NCBI GenBank assembly: GCA_002311925.1
Contig: DCAK01000077.1
Span: 1-24,595, forward strand
Direction: 5' to 3'
Source: Planctomycetes bacterium UBA1135
Lineage (GTDB): Bacteria; Planctomycetota; UBA1135
Length of the DNA stretch: 24,595 nucleotides
The translations under genes were made by a program, and so were the position numbers. The notes beneath the pieces were generated by a model. It did not search any database, was not told the DNA's origin, and worked only from the letters and a program-made list of their open reading frames with translations. This document shows positions 1 through 8,046 of this stretch, one piece after another (position 1 is the first letter of the stretch; every line of letters begins with the position of its first letter).

Positions 1-378
1 CAAACCGTGGTGGCGAATCTCGCCCTCAAAGGCGACGCTCACTCCGGCGCTGAAATCATTCGCCGAGCCTTGGAGGCTCCGATTCGCCAGATTGCCGCCA
101 ACGCCGGCATTGATGGCTCGCTGGTCGTGGACCGGGTGCGAGGGAACGAGTCCTTCTCTTCCGGATTCAACGCCGCAACCGAGGAGTACACCGACCTCAT
201 CGCCGACGGAGTCATCGACCCCACCAAGGTCGTGCGGGCAGCCCTTCAGAACGCGTCTTCCGTGAGCACATTGTTGCTGACCACGGAGGCCATCGTTTCG
301 GAGGTCCCCGAGAAGGTTCTCGCCCCTCCCGGCGGCGCCGACCCCATGGGTGGAATGGGCGGCGGAATGGGCTTCTAG
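1..378 (+). CDS. groEL: Chaperonin GroEL, C-terminal part (5' end outside window)
   Basis: This is the last 125 codons of the 60-kDa chaperonin that folds proteins in the cytosol with GroES. The reading frame is open to the first base, so the gene begins upstream of the window. Visible family features are the stretch [18 protein letters not shown], which belongs to the end of the apical/intermediate and equatorial domain region, the motif [16 protein letters not shown] of the equatorial domain, and the flexible Gly/Met tail ending GGMGGGMGF. The last residue is Phe rather than the common Met. The TAG stop (376-378) overlaps the stop of the convergent methyltransferase gene as CTAG, and a strong terminator follows 22 bases later. 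Identity is very secure; the only uncertainty is the missing N-terminal three quarters. Confidence 0.97.
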   Translation, partial: QTVVANLALKGDAHSGAEIIRRALEAPIRQIAANAGIDGSLVVDRVRGNESFSSGFNAATEEYTDLIADGVIDPTKVVRAALQNASSVSTLLLTTEAIVSEVPEKVLAPPGGADPMGGMGGGMGF

Positions 379-1139
379 CCCCTTCCTCGTCCCCGCCCTT
401 GGCGGCGGCTCCCTCTCGGGGAGCCGCCGCCTTTCTTTTCCGGGGAATCCGCGTCCACTTCCTCCTTTTGGAAAAGAAGAAGGTGGCTGAATCCTCTCAG
501 GAAGTAATTGGTCTCTTCCGCCGCTTTGTGGTAATTCCCTTGTTCAAGGGACTTCGACTTCCTCACGACCGTGATGTGGTCGACGACCTTGAAGGCCTGG
601 ACCAGCAAGTAGATGAACTGGGCCCCGATGGGAACAAATTCCTTTCTTTTCCAAACATCGCAAACGAACACCCCCCCGTGAGATCCAGGCTTCATCACCC
701 GCCAAAGCTCCTCGAAAACCTTTCCCATCGCTTCAAAATACTCATCCTTCCGAGCATCCAGTTCGCCGATGCATTCCGGCTTTCCTGAATATTTCAAATT
801 GGTCCCGTAGGGCGGGTCCACGAAGACAAAATCTGCGACCTCGTCCTCCATGGGGAGGTCGCGCGCGTCCGCCTCTTTCACCTTGGGATGATGGGGTTGC
901 AAGTCGAACCCTATTCCCAAGCGGCCCATGTCCTTGGCCACGTCGAGGGTCGTTCCGGAACCACACATGGGGTCGACGACGAGGTCGCCGGGTTGGGTGT
1001 ACCTCTGAAGAAGGTTCCAAATCACCCAGGAGGGTGTCGCCCCGCGATAGTCGGAACTTCCCTGTTCCCCTTTCCCGTAGTGCTGGGAGGGGTATTCCCA
1101 GAGTGTCGTGGTCTGAAGAGAGAGTGTGGGTGATGGCAT
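375..1139 (-). CDS. Orphan DNA methyltransferase (N6-adenine/N4-cytosine type)
   Basis: The 254-aa product is a SAM-dependent amino-methyltransferase acting on DNA or another nucleic acid. The SAM-binding motif I is DPMCGSGTT at residues 56-64 and the catalytic motif IV is DPPY at 108-111, so motif I precedes motif IV. The N-terminal stretch with [17 protein letters not shown] resembles solitary DNA methylases of the N4/N6 family. No restriction endonuclease lies nearby, so it is probably an epigenetic or orphan enzyme; an RNA substrate cannot be excluded. The Gly/Arg-rich tail is encoded opposite the groEL terminator and is probably not part of the fold. The ATG is 3 bases after the stop of the upstream GH5 remnant and has no clear Shine-Dalgarno (SD) sequence. 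Target specificity is not visible. Confidence 0.85.
   Translation of the reverse strand: MPSPTLSLQTTTLWEYPSQHYGKGEQGSSDYRGATPSWVIWNLLQRYTQPGDLVVDPMCGSGTTLDVAKDMGRLGIGFDLQPHHPKVKEADARDLPMEDEVADFVFVDPPYGTNLKYSGKPECIGELDARKDEYFEAMGKVFEELWRVMKPGSHGGVFVCDVWKRKEFVPIGAQFIYLLVQAFKVVDHITVVRKSKSLEQGNYHKAAEETNYFLRGFSHLLLFQKEEVDADSPEKKGGGSPRGSRRQGRGRGRG
401..439 (+). terminator. Intrinsic terminator of groEL
   Basis: A perfect 13-bp GC-rich stem (401-413 pairing with 419-431) with a 5-base loop is followed by TTTCTTTT. This is a textbook Rho-independent terminator for groEL. It lies inside the 3' end of the methyltransferase gene on the other strand, where it encodes about residues 234-247 of that protein. 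Confidence 0.9.
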
Positions 1140-1142
1140 GAG

Positions 1143-1502
1143 TCAGGGGTGGACCAGGATGTGATGGTCACTGGAGCCTGGGTCGGAGACAATTTCAAGG
1201 ACCTGGCTGGAGGAATCGTATTGCCACGACCAGGTTCCCGCCGGGTCGGTGGAATCCACGACCCCTTGCCTGGGAGCGATGCGGTCCCAGAAAACCAGAA
1301 GGCGGATGCAGTTGAACCCCCATTCATCCCGAAGACGAGCGTAATCAGCCTCGGTATGCCAAGCGACACCCAAGGGGTCCCATTTCGCGGACCCGAAAAT
1401 ATTGACGCCGTGAAGAGCGATTGCCCTGCCTTGAGAATCCTCAAGGAATCGGGCGCCAGGGTTGCAGGCGGCGAGAAAAAAAAGGGGGATGAGGGCTCGC
1501 AT
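1143..1502 (-). pseudogene. GH5-family glycosidase lipoprotein, internally deleted remnant
   Basis: This 119-codon frame starts with a lipoprotein signal (LFFLAAC, Cys13) and continues with a segment typical of the N-terminus of GH5 endoglycoceramidase-like glycosidases: QGRAIALHGVNIF, then a Trp/Phe-rich stretch and GFNCIRLLVFWDRIAP at about residues 62-77. In the family this leads into the TIM barrel with two catalytic Glu residues. Here, straight after GVVDSTDPAGT, the frame reads WSWQYDSSSQVLEIV and ends LVHP, which looks like the C-terminal beta-sandwich domain of the same family. The whole catalytic core of about 300 residues is missing with the frame kept. A strong SD (1512-1519) is retained, so a small lipoprotein may still be made. 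It could alternatively be a naturally short protein; the deletion reading is an inference. Confidence 0.65.
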
Positions 1503-1511
1503 GAAAGGGTT

Positions 1512-1519
1512 CCCTCCTT
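1512..1519 (-). promoter_or_regulatory. Shine-Dalgarno of the GH5 remnant
   Basis: Minus-strand AAGGAGGG lies 9 bases before the ATG at 1502. It fixes the start within a much longer open frame that otherwise runs back through the tRNA gene. Confidence 0.75.
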
Positions 1520-1535
1520 GAATTCTACATCTTGG

Positions 1536-1578
1536 AGAGAAAAGAAAGGGCCGCCCCCCCGGAAAGGGAGCGGCCCTT
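1536..1578 (-). terminator. Intrinsic terminator after tRNA-Leu
   Basis: On the minus strand AAGGGCCGC (1570-1578) pairs with GCGGCCCTT (1546-1554), with additional C/G pairing inside, followed by TCTTTTCTCTCC. It starts 8 bases after the tRNA CCA end and separates the tRNA transcript from the GH5 remnant. Confidence 0.8.
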
Positions 1579-1585
1579 CTTGCTT

Positions 1586-1674
1586 TGGTGCCGGGAACAG
1601 GGGTCGAACCTGCACTGGGTATTATCCCAACATGGCCCTCAACCATGCGCGTCTGCCAATTCCGCCATCCCGGC
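1586..1674 (-). tRNA. tRNA-Leu, anticodon GAG, CCA encoded
   Basis: Read on the minus strand, the acceptor arms GCCGGGA and TCCCGGC pair perfectly, the discriminator is A73 as expected for leucine, and CCA is encoded (1588-1586). The D stem GCG/CGC, the anticodon stem CATGG/CCATG around loop TTGAGGG (anticodon GAG) and the T stem GCAGG/CCTGT with TTCGACC are all present. The long variable arm TGGG/CCCA with loop ATAATA makes it class II. It reads CUC/CUU leucine codons. It lies 34 bases downstream of the 681-aa membrane protein gene in the same direction, so it may be partly co-transcribed, and a terminator follows immediately. Confidence 0.97.
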
Positions 1675-1708
1675 AAGGCCAAGAATTCTAGCCCGAACCC
1701 GGCGCTCG

Positions 1709-3754
1709 TCAATCCAGGGAGAGCCCTCCCGACAACATCACGCTTGCCGTCCGGCGGCGGACCTTGAACCCACCGGACAACCATTCGAACAGGCTGACGG
1801 GGAGAACCGCCAATTCGATCTCTTTTTGAAGTTCAGGAATGCGCCTCTCCCGCAGCCGGTTTTTTCGGCGGGCCATTTCCTGGTCCACTGCGTCCTGCAG
1901 TTGGGCCGCCTGATTGGAGCTCAAGGTTCCACCCCCGAACATCTTGGCCCTCAGGCTCAATTCGACCTGGGGCCTTTCGCGCATGAAAACGGTGTCCATT
2001 TCATTGCGGAAGCTGATATCCGCCATGTCCCCCACCAGCTCGTTGAGCCAATGCTTGGCCTCGAGCGGATCCCCGTAGAGAAAGACATGGGCGCCCCCAT
2101 CCAGGGCCTGAACCGCCTGGCGGAACTCCGGCTTTTCAGATAGTTTCCTCGACGCCCCGCTCGAATCCCTGGCCGGGGTCAAGGCCGCCTGGACCACCCT
2201 CTCCGCGTATTTGTAGGAGTTGCTGATGACCGCCATTCTCAGGGCGGGGATTTCCACCACCACGATTTCCCCCGTTCCCGGGAAAGCAGGCGACGCGAAG
2301 GCTATTCCAGAAGTATTTCCCCGCAGCTCCACCCGCTGGAGGCGAGGCCTTTCATCCCCGCCCGCAAACCTCCAGGCGTTTGCCTTGAAAAACTCAACCA
2401 AGCGGGAAAATGCCGAACGGTCGCGGAGCTTTCCCGAAAGGGCGAAGAGGGGAACGGGCGCATTGTCATGCTCGACATCCCGAGCCGCATCGGCCGGGTA
2501 ATCGTCCCGGCGCAGCGAGATGCACAATCCGGGAGAAAAAGCGCGACCCACTTCCCCGAGAAGATGTGCCATCCCCTGGTACTGACCCGTGTTCACGACG
2601 ATTTCATCCAAAATTCTTCGGATGTCGGGTTCGAGGGCGCCTTCAAATTGCTGAAGAACCTTTCCCGGGTCCCCGGCGACGACGCCGAACAGAAAAGAAT
2701 CTGAGGGAATCGCCCCCGCAAGCTCGCGAATTCGGCTCGCCCCCACCGGGCTGGCCTGCAACCAGGTACGTTGAAAGGAGCGGGCGTTGGACAAATCCAA
2801 TTCTCCGGAGAGACGCGCTTCGAAACGCTTGCCCGGCAACCAATAGCCGGAGAGGAAGCGGAAGATCCCGGTGTCGAAGAATGAACCGGCAAGCTTTTCA
2901 CCAAAAGTGAACCCTCGGGGGTCGGGCCATCTACCCAGGCTTTGGCCCAGCTTTTCCCACCGGAGAAAGACCTCCATCGGCTTGTCTCCCGACCCCAGGT
3001 AGGCCTCCACGTTGTCGTAGAAGATGGAGGCCTGGGCGAGGGAATCCTGACCATTTTGGATTTCCAGGGATTTTGCCGAATCCAACCATTCTTCCCGACT
3101 GGCAAGGATGACCACATCCCGAATCCTCTCCAGGTAGGCGTCCCGGTGACCGAAGGGAGGGAATTTAGGGAGCCGCCAGCGACCATTCCCCAAAGATTGG
3201 ATTCCCAAGGACCGGGGAAGCTTGTCGCGAACAAAGTCGAAATCGAGGAGAGAAACGCCGGCCAGAATCTTGAAGGAGACTCGGGTCATGAACATCCCGT
3301 CGAATGCGGCGCCCCCGCCAGGGGCCCCTCGCCCGGCGATGGCGACCTCCCGGAGCAAGTCTCCCTCCAAGTCGAGGCCAGGGGGCAAGGAACCCACCGC
3401 CTCTTGAATTCCGGAAACGAGCTTGGCTATTCCGGTTTCAGCGCCCAGCTTGGCGAGTTGGCCGCTTTCGGACAATCGGGAATGAACCTCAGTCCTTTCA
3501 AAGTCCTCCCAGGCGGTAGGGATGGGGAAGGAGTTGAAACGATCCCCGACCTCCTGAAGCCTGATGAAATAATCCACTTCGCGAGGAACGATGGCCGCCG
3601 TGTCCTCGAGGGGGTCTTCAAAGGGGTTGAAGAGAAAGGTGACAAAAAGGAAATAAAGGACCAGCAGGAAGCCCACGAATGAAGTGAGAATCCAGAAGAA
3701 TCGCCGGCTGCCCAGGAAGTAGACCAGGGCGGAAAGAAGACCAGTTCGTGGCAT
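1709..3754 (-). CDS. Membrane-anchored protein of unknown function, 681 aa
   Basis: No family is recognised with confidence. After a short basic N-terminus there is one clear transmembrane helix (about residues 20-43, rich in Phe/Leu/Val), and then a long domain of about 630 residues expected on the outer side of the cytoplasmic membrane. The C-terminal region (about 615-650) is rich in Lys/Arg/Glu/Gln (EMARRKNRLRERRIPELQKE) and may be helical or coiled. The overall layout resembles large single-helix planctomycete proteins annotated only as hypothetical or DUF3352-like, but I cannot assign it. The ATG at 3754 is 55 bases downstream of the pseudokinase stop with no obvious terminator between, so the two are probably one transcript. 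No SD is evident. The reading frame is intact. Confidence 0.85.
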   Translation of the reverse strand: MPRTGLLSALVYFLGSRRFFWILTSFVGFLLVLYFLFVTFLFNPFEDPLEDTAAIVPREVDYFIRLQEVGDRFNSFPIPTAWEDFERTEVHSRLSESGQLAKLGAETGIAKLVSGIQEAVGSLPPGLDLEGDLLREVAIAGRGAPGGGAAFDGMFMTRVSFKILAGVSLLDFDFVRDKLPRSLGIQSLGNGRWRLPKFPPFGHRDAYLERIRDVVILASREEWLDSAKSLEIQNGQDSLAQASIFYDNVEAYLGSGDKPMEVFLRWEKLGQSLGRWPDPRGFTFGEKLAGSFFDTGIFRFLSGYWLPGKRFEARLSGELDLSNARSFQRTWLQASPVGASRIRELAGAIPSDSFLFGVVAGDPGKVLQQFEGALEPDIRRILDEIVVNTGQYQGMAHLLGEVGRAFSPGLCISLRRDDYPADAARDVEHDNAPVPLFALSGKLRDRSAFSRLVEFFKANAWRFAGGDERPRLQRVELRGNTSGIAFASPAFPGTGEIVVVEIPALRMAVISNSYKYAERVVQAALTPARDSSGASRKLSEKPEFRQAVQALDGGAHVFLYGDPLEAKHWLNELVGDMADISFRNEMDTVFMRERPQVELSLRAKMFGGGTLSSNQAAQLQDAVDQEMARRKNRLRERRIPELQKEIELAVLPVSLFEWLSGGFKVRRRTASVMLSGGLSLD

Positions 3755-3809
3755 GCCTGACCATTTTGGACGCTCCCGGGCCTCTTTCCCCTCCCTTTTT
3801 CCGCCAGTC

Positions 3810-4802
3810 TCAGCAGGCCGGGCGGCCGACTCGCAGAATCTTGCCCAAGCGGCAGAGCATGCATCGCAGGGTCCGGGACCGACAGGCTTCCGGCGAACCG
3901 GCCAAAACCTGTTTCAGCCGGCGGGAGAATTCTCTCGCGTCCGGAATGCGTCGGTCGGGGTCCTTTTCCACGGCGTCGAGACAGACCGCCTCAAGACCCC
4001 GGGGAAGAGCGGCCCCCCCCTGACGAAGACTTCTTCTGGCCAATCTACGATCCATGTGAAGGGCGGCATCCACGGGAGGAAGTTGCCCGGAAAGGACATG
4101 AAGAAGAATCATTCCCAAGCCGTAGACATCGGTCTTCTCGTCGGCGGGGAGTCCGGCAAGGCGTTCTGCCGGGAGGAATCTGCGGACGGATTCGATTTCC
4201 AGGGGACGGGCATCGTCTCCCATGCAGAAATCCAGGAGTCGGCCGTTGCCCAGGGAATCGACGAGGACGTTGCCGCTCCAAATGGCCCGGTGGAGAATCC
4301 CACGGGAGTGGGAAGCCTTCAAACCCGAAGCCAAGCCGGCAACAAGGCGAACCGCTCTTTCCCACCGGGGAAGCGAACCCGGAATCTTGCCGCCGCTTCC
4401 CAGCAACTTGTCCAGCCTCTGGCCTTCCACGTATTCGCGAACCAGGAAGTGAACGTGGCCCTCCCGGCCCAGGTCGTAGACCTGAACGAGGGCGGGGTGT
4501 TCAAGGGAGGCCAGGAGGGATGCCTGGGATTGGAACCGGGAAAGACCGTTGGAATCAACCCGGTCGCGGCGAAGAACCTTGACCACGACCTTGCGAGCGG
4601 GGTGTGCCTGTTGCGCCAACCACACGACGCCCAGGGCTCCTTCTTCCAAGACCTTCTCCAGTACGCATCCTCCCAGGCGACTTCCCGGCTGGAGACGGCA
4701 TCCGTAAAGGAAATGCTCCCGATGGCCGGCTGCATCCACCTTGAGCGGCCTGAAAATCTCAGGAGCCAATGAAAGCAAGGGGTGGGCAAGAGCGAGAGTC
4801 AT
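3810..4802 (-). CDS. Protein kinase-fold protein with lost catalytic residues (pseudokinase)
   Basis: The 330-aa product has the Hanks-type Ser/Thr kinase fold: glycine-loop region LEEGALGVVWLA (about 52-63), VVVKVL with the ATP-anchoring Lys75, the hinge region FLVREYVEG, and TDVYGLGMILLHVLSG (about 214-229) of the C-lobe. The catalytic loop reads HRAIWSGN (171-178) instead of HRDLKxxN, so the catalytic Asp is Ala and the following Lys is Trp. DFG is DFC (191-193), and the alpha-C Glu position reads SQA rather than the usual REA. It is therefore very probably a pseudokinase that binds rather than phosphorylates. There is no transmembrane helix. The C-terminus is Cys-rich (five Cys in the last 24 residues). 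It probably shares a transcript with the 681-aa membrane protein 55 bases downstream. Confidence 0.88.
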   Translation of the reverse strand: MTLALAHPLLSLAPEIFRPLKVDAAGHREHFLYGCRLQPGSRLGGCVLEKVLEEGALGVVWLAQQAHPARKVVVKVLRRDRVDSNGLSRFQSQASLLASLEHPALVQVYDLGREGHVHFLVREYVEGQRLDKLLGSGGKIPGSLPRWERAVRLVAGLASGLKASHSRGILHRAIWSGNVLVDSLGNGRLLDFCMGDDARPLEIESVRRFLPAERLAGLPADEKTDVYGLGMILLHVLSGQLPPVDAALHMDRRLARRSLRQGGAALPRGLEAVCLDAVEKDPDRRIPDAREFSRRLKQVLAGSPEACRSRTLRCMLCRLGKILRVGRPAC

Positions 4803-4905
4803 GGTTTGCTCATGGGACGCAGCGGTTCCCGCAAGGGGTCGGATAAATCCATGTTTTTCAGCCCTGCGGATTCCAAATATTGTGGAACCCTGGTGGAATG
4901 GGGAC

Positions 4906-5733
4906 CTAGCCTTGGAAGGGGTAGCCCATGGTGTCCAAGGTGACCACCCAGGCTGCGTTTTCCGCCTCGCCCTCGGCGAAGAGGCCAGGTGTCACATCCG
5001 GGCAGAGGATGGTTTTCCGGCCCTTCTGAAGCACGAGGAGATGGTCCAAATCGCGGAGGTAGAGGTCAAGAATCAGCAGGCCGTCTCGGATTTGGCTCCC
5101 CACGAGGTCGAGCTCAGTTTTTGCCCGGGACGCCGCTTCTGTGGCGGCGGACTCCGATGCCCCGCCCCGGTTGCCGGATTCCTGAAGCTCCAATTCCTGG
5201 TGGTGAAAGGAAACCTTGACCTTGGCCTCCCGAACCCCCTCGAGAACCTTCTTGCCCTTCAACTTCGGGTCGTGGAAGACCCAAAGAACACGGTTCTTGG
5301 AGGAAAGGAAGGTTCCCCAGACTTTTGAATTTTCCCTTTCAATTTTCCTGGCCGCCGTTCGGAGGCTCGCCGACAGGGCCCTGCCCGTGGGAGTCAGCAC
5401 CGTGGCATGGACGCGGGTCGGCTTGTATCCGTTCTTCTTCAGGGGACGGATGAGCTTGCGAATCATTTTGGCGGGGTCGTCCCCCTCCTCGGCCCGAACC
5501 GCCCAAACCAGGCGATTGCGCGAGGTCAGTGACCGAACCGGGTCGCCCAAGATGTCAAGGCCCAAGGTGGCGGAGAGGGCGGCCTGCATCTCCTGGTCTT
5601 TTCCTTTGGTGAAATCTCCGGATATCCCGAGAAAAAACACGGTCTCTCCGCCCTGTAGGGGCAAGGTGTCGGTGTTTTCGCCGCTGGCAACGGCTACACC
5701 GCCAGCGAGGAGAAAGCAGAGGGCGAACTGCAA
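4906..5733 (-). CDS. Exported protein of unknown function, TTG start
   Basis: The 275-aa product has an N-terminal hydrophobic segment (QFALCFLLAGGVAVASG) that reads as a signal peptide, so it is likely periplasmic. The rest is a soluble alpha/beta-looking protein with a Ser/Ala/Glu-rich segment around residues 188-206; I recognise no domain. The start is inferred: the frame has an in-frame TAG at 5746-5748, and the only usual start codon before the signal peptide is TTG at 5733. No SD is seen. It is followed by 103 bases and then the pseudokinase gene in the same direction. Possible partner relations with the pseudokinase and the membrane protein rest on position only. Confidence 0.72.
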   Translation of the reverse strand: MQFALCFLLAGGVAVASGENTDTLPLQGGETVFFLGISGDFTKGKDQEMQAALSATLGLDILGDPVRSLTSRNRLVWAVRAEEGDDPAKMIRKLIRPLKKNGYKPTRVHATVLTPTGRALSASLRTAARKIERENSKVWGTFLSSKNRVLWVFHDPKLKGKKVLEGVREAKVKVSFHHQELELQESGNRGGASESAATEAASRAKTELDLVGSQIRDGLLILDLYLRDLDHLLVLQKGRKTILCPDVTPGLFAEGEAENAAWVVTLDTMGYPFQG

Positions 5734-5750
5734 GATTCTGGGGGGCTAAC

Positions 5751-5783
5751 GAAGAACCCGGCCGGGAGTCCAGCCGGGCCGGG
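5751..5783 (-). terminator. Probable terminator of the rsmD-to-HD operon
   Basis: On the minus strand CCCGGC (5783-5778) pairs with GCCGGG (5762-5757). Three further G/C pairs form across a one-base bulge, with an 8-base loop, and TTCTTCGTT follows. The T tract is interrupted, so strength is uncertain. It lies 45 bases downstream of the HD gene stop. Confidence 0.5.
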
Positions 5784-5827
5784 GGCCATCCATCATAGAA
5801 CAGTTGCAGGAACCGGTTTCCGGCTTT

Positions 5828-7225
5828 CTACGCGGGCCCTTGGGCCGGCGCCCGAGAACCCTGACGGAGGAGATTCACGGCCCCGGGGAAAACATCCGCG
5901 CACGCTTCGGCGACGGCCTCGAGAACCAGGGGGGAATTGGTCAAGGCGAAAACGAAAAACTTCCACATTCTCTTGTAGCTTTGCTCCAGGTCGGCGAGAC
6001 GGGGGACCCGGTCGGAGAATTGGCTGAGAGGAGCCAAGCCCTCCTCTCCAGGCCATTGGACCAGGACCTTGGCCTGCTTGAGCTGCATGGCGGGAGCGGG
6101 GCAATAAACGAAGACCGGGACCTCCTTGCCCGCCGCCCTGGACGCGGCTTCGCTCAAAGCGGCTTCCGCGACTCTCCTCTCCGCTGAACGGTCGGCTCCG
6201 TGGTATTTCTCGAGCAAATCCGCCTGCAGGTCCTCGTTCGCATAGACCGGAAAGACCGCTGCCCTTTTCGGAAGCTGGCGGCTCCTCAGGGCGGCGAGGC
6301 AGGTCGAAAGCAATGCGCGCCGCTCCGCGTCCTTGAGGGAGAGGTTCTCCAGGGTGTCGAGAAGTCCGGCATCCGTGGACCGCTGAATTCCCTCCAGGTC
6401 GAGAGCCCCCTCTTCAAAGGCAGCTTCCACGGCCTTGGCCACCAGGAGCTCCGCTGCAATCTTGGCGTGATGGTTGTAGACCCTTTCGCTGAAGTAGTAG
6501 CGGGCTTCCAGGCAACGGATGATTTCGCTGAGGACCGACTCCTTGAGGTAGCCACGGCTGCCCAGGTCGGCGAAGAGTTGCTGAGCACGCCTGTCGACAC
6601 GGAACATCCTCAGAACACGGGGGTCGTAATCTAGGCGCAGACCGGTGAAGTGGGCGTCCCTGGCCAGATAATCGAGCATGTCGGCGTCTATGGTCCCCGA
6701 TACCAGCGCGGTCCAATGAGCCGGAGGAGGGCCGCCCGGAGCCACTTCAGGGGAGAGAATCGCCAGGACCTCTTCACGAATCCCAAGGTCGCGGAGGACG
6801 CGCCCCAATTCGGTCCCATCGTTCATCAGGCCGGCGAACCGCTCGGGCAAGTCGTGCCTGGGAAGGAGCCCGACCTGGTCTTCGATGTTGTGGCCGAAGG
6901 GAAGGTGGGTGCAATCGTGCACCAGGGCGGCGATGCGAATGACCCGGATTTCCTGCGGGTCGTAACCGCCGAAAGAAGCTCCGCGGGTGTCTCGAACCCC
7001 GTTGGCGGATTCGGCCATGCGGAGGGCGAGGTGGGCCGTACCCACCGAATGCTCGAAGCGGGTGTGCTGGGCCCCCGGGTAGACCAGATGGGCGGCTCCC
7101 AGTTGCCGGACACTGCGCAAGCGTTGAATCTCGGCCGTGTCAAGAACCCGCAGTTCCTCGGTCGTCAGGGGAATGTCCCGGTGCACGGGATCGCGGATGA
7201 CATGGTCGAAGCGCAGCATGGTCAC
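5828..7225 (-). CDS. SAMHD1-like HD-domain phosphohydrolase
   Basis: The 465-aa product belongs to the HD superfamily group of dNTP triphosphohydrolases and related enzymes. The opening VIRDPVHRDIPLT and the core RFEHSVGTAHLA (His59), LVHDCTHLPFGH (His103-Asp104) and TIDADMLDYLARDAHFTG (Asp180/Asp182 region) match the SAMHD1-like pattern H...HD...D that binds the catalytic metal. The likely reaction is hydrolysis of a phosphoester such as a dNTP; the substrate cannot be read from sequence. About 200 residues of helical C-terminal region follow. The start is GTG at 7225, overlapping the rluB-like stop as GTGA, which suggests translational coupling; an ATG two codons later is an alternative. 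It is the last gene of a five-gene operon and is followed by a hairpin terminator. Confidence 0.88.
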   Translation of the reverse strand: MTMLRFDHVIRDPVHRDIPLTTEELRVLDTAEIQRLRSVRQLGAAHLVYPGAQHTRFEHSVGTAHLALRMAESANGVRDTRGASFGGYDPQEIRVIRIAALVHDCTHLPFGHNIEDQVGLLPRHDLPERFAGLMNDGTELGRVLRDLGIREEVLAILSPEVAPGGPPPAHWTALVSGTIDADMLDYLARDAHFTGLRLDYDPRVLRMFRVDRRAQQLFADLGSRGYLKESVLSEIIRCLEARYYFSERVYNHHAKIAAELLVAKAVEAAFEEGALDLEGIQRSTDAGLLDTLENLSLKDAERRALLSTCLAALRSRQLPKRAAVFPVYANEDLQADLLEKYHGADRSAERRVAEAALSEAASRAAGKEVPVFVYCPAPAMQLKQAKVLVQWPGEEGLAPLSQFSDRVPRLADLEQSYKRMWKFFVFALTNSPLVLEAVAEACADVFPGAVNLLRQGSRAPAQGPA

Positions 7226-8046
7226 TTGCGAGCGAGTGAGACCAGGGAGTCTCGCTCCTCGAGAGTCAGGGGACGGAGGCCACCCTTGCGGAGGCCCTTG
7301 AGCCCCAGATTACCCACCCTGACGCGAGTCAGGCGCTTGACCTTGAACCCGAAACGGGCGAACAGGCGTCGGACCTCTCGGTTCACCCCCTCCCCCAACA
7401 CGACCTCGACGCGGGGGGTGTTGCGCGTCTTCCTGACGACCCTCATCTTCTTGGGCACCACCTTCTTTCCATCCAGGTAAACCCCCCCCTTCATCTTCTT
7501 GAGCATGGCGGCATCCACCACCCCGGCAACAAGGGCCTCGTAGGTCTTCCATATTCCATGGCGAGGATGGGTCATCAACTCCGAAAAGTCCCCGTCGTTT
7601 GTGAGCAGGAGGAGACCGGAGGAATCTTCGTCCAGGCGGCCCACCATGAACACCCTCCCGGGGACCATGGCTTCCAGGAAATCCGAAACCTTGGGCCGCT
7701 TTTCGCGGGGGCTCTCGGTGCAGAGAACCCCGGTGGGTTTGTGGAAGACATAGTAGAGCCTGCGGACTTTCTTGACCGGTTCTCCATCCACGGAAACCCG
7801 GTGTTCGGGCGTCACCCTGAATCCCGGTTCAAGCATCGGTTTCCCGTCCACCTCCACCGACCCTTCCAGGACCATGGAGTCGCAGGCGCGCCGGGAACCG
7901 AGACCCTGCTCGGCCAAAAAGCGATTCAAGCGGACGCCCTTGGGGGATTCTTCAGAAATCCCCTTCGAAGGGGTCCCCGCCGCGGCCACCCTTCCATGAG
8001 CCCTACCTCGAGATTTCGGGGTCGATTTCCTCTTTTGAATGGCCAT
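7222..8046 (-). CDS. rluB: 23S rRNA pseudouridine synthase, RluB/RsuA family
   Basis: The 274-aa product converts a uridine in rRNA to pseudouridine. After a basic, low-complexity N-terminal tail of about 35 residues there is an S4 RNA-binding domain (VRLNRFLAEQGLGSRRACDSMV, about 38-95). The RsuA-type catalytic domain follows, with YYVFHKPTGVLCT and the catalytic motif GRLDEDSSGLLLLTNDG, in which Asp139 is the expected nucleophile. The C-terminal GEGVNREVRRLFARFGFKV is also typical. Family members modify 23S or 16S rRNA; RluB is the likeliest subgroup by S4 domain and length, but RluE, RluF or RsuA cannot be ruled out. The ATG follows the manA stop directly (TGAATG) and its stop overlaps the HD gene start by four bases. 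Confidence 0.92.
   Translation of the reverse strand: MAIQKRKSTPKSRGRAHGRVAAAGTPSKGISEESPKGVRLNRFLAEQGLGSRRACDSMVLEGSVEVDGKPMLEPGFRVTPEHRVSVDGEPVKKVRRLYYVFHKPTGVLCTESPREKRPKVSDFLEAMVPGRVFMVGRLDEDSSGLLLLTNDGDFSELMTHPRHGIWKTYEALVAGVVDAAMLKKMKGGVYLDGKKVVPKKMRVVRKTRNTPRVEVVLGEGVNREVRRLFARFGFKVKRLTRVRVGNLGLKGLRKGGLRPLTLEERDSLVSLARK

Noticed and set aside
4788..4813. Four-codon upstream frame (ATG AGC AAA CCA TGA) overlapping the pseudokinase start as ATGA
   Set aside because: No SD sequence precedes it and such short frames occur by chance; too little to call a leader peptide.
4868..4900. ATTCCA followed by two possible partners TGGAA and TGGAAT in the gap before the pseudokinase
   Set aside because: Only 5-6 bp arms, no T tract and no clear operator symmetry; not distinguishable from chance.
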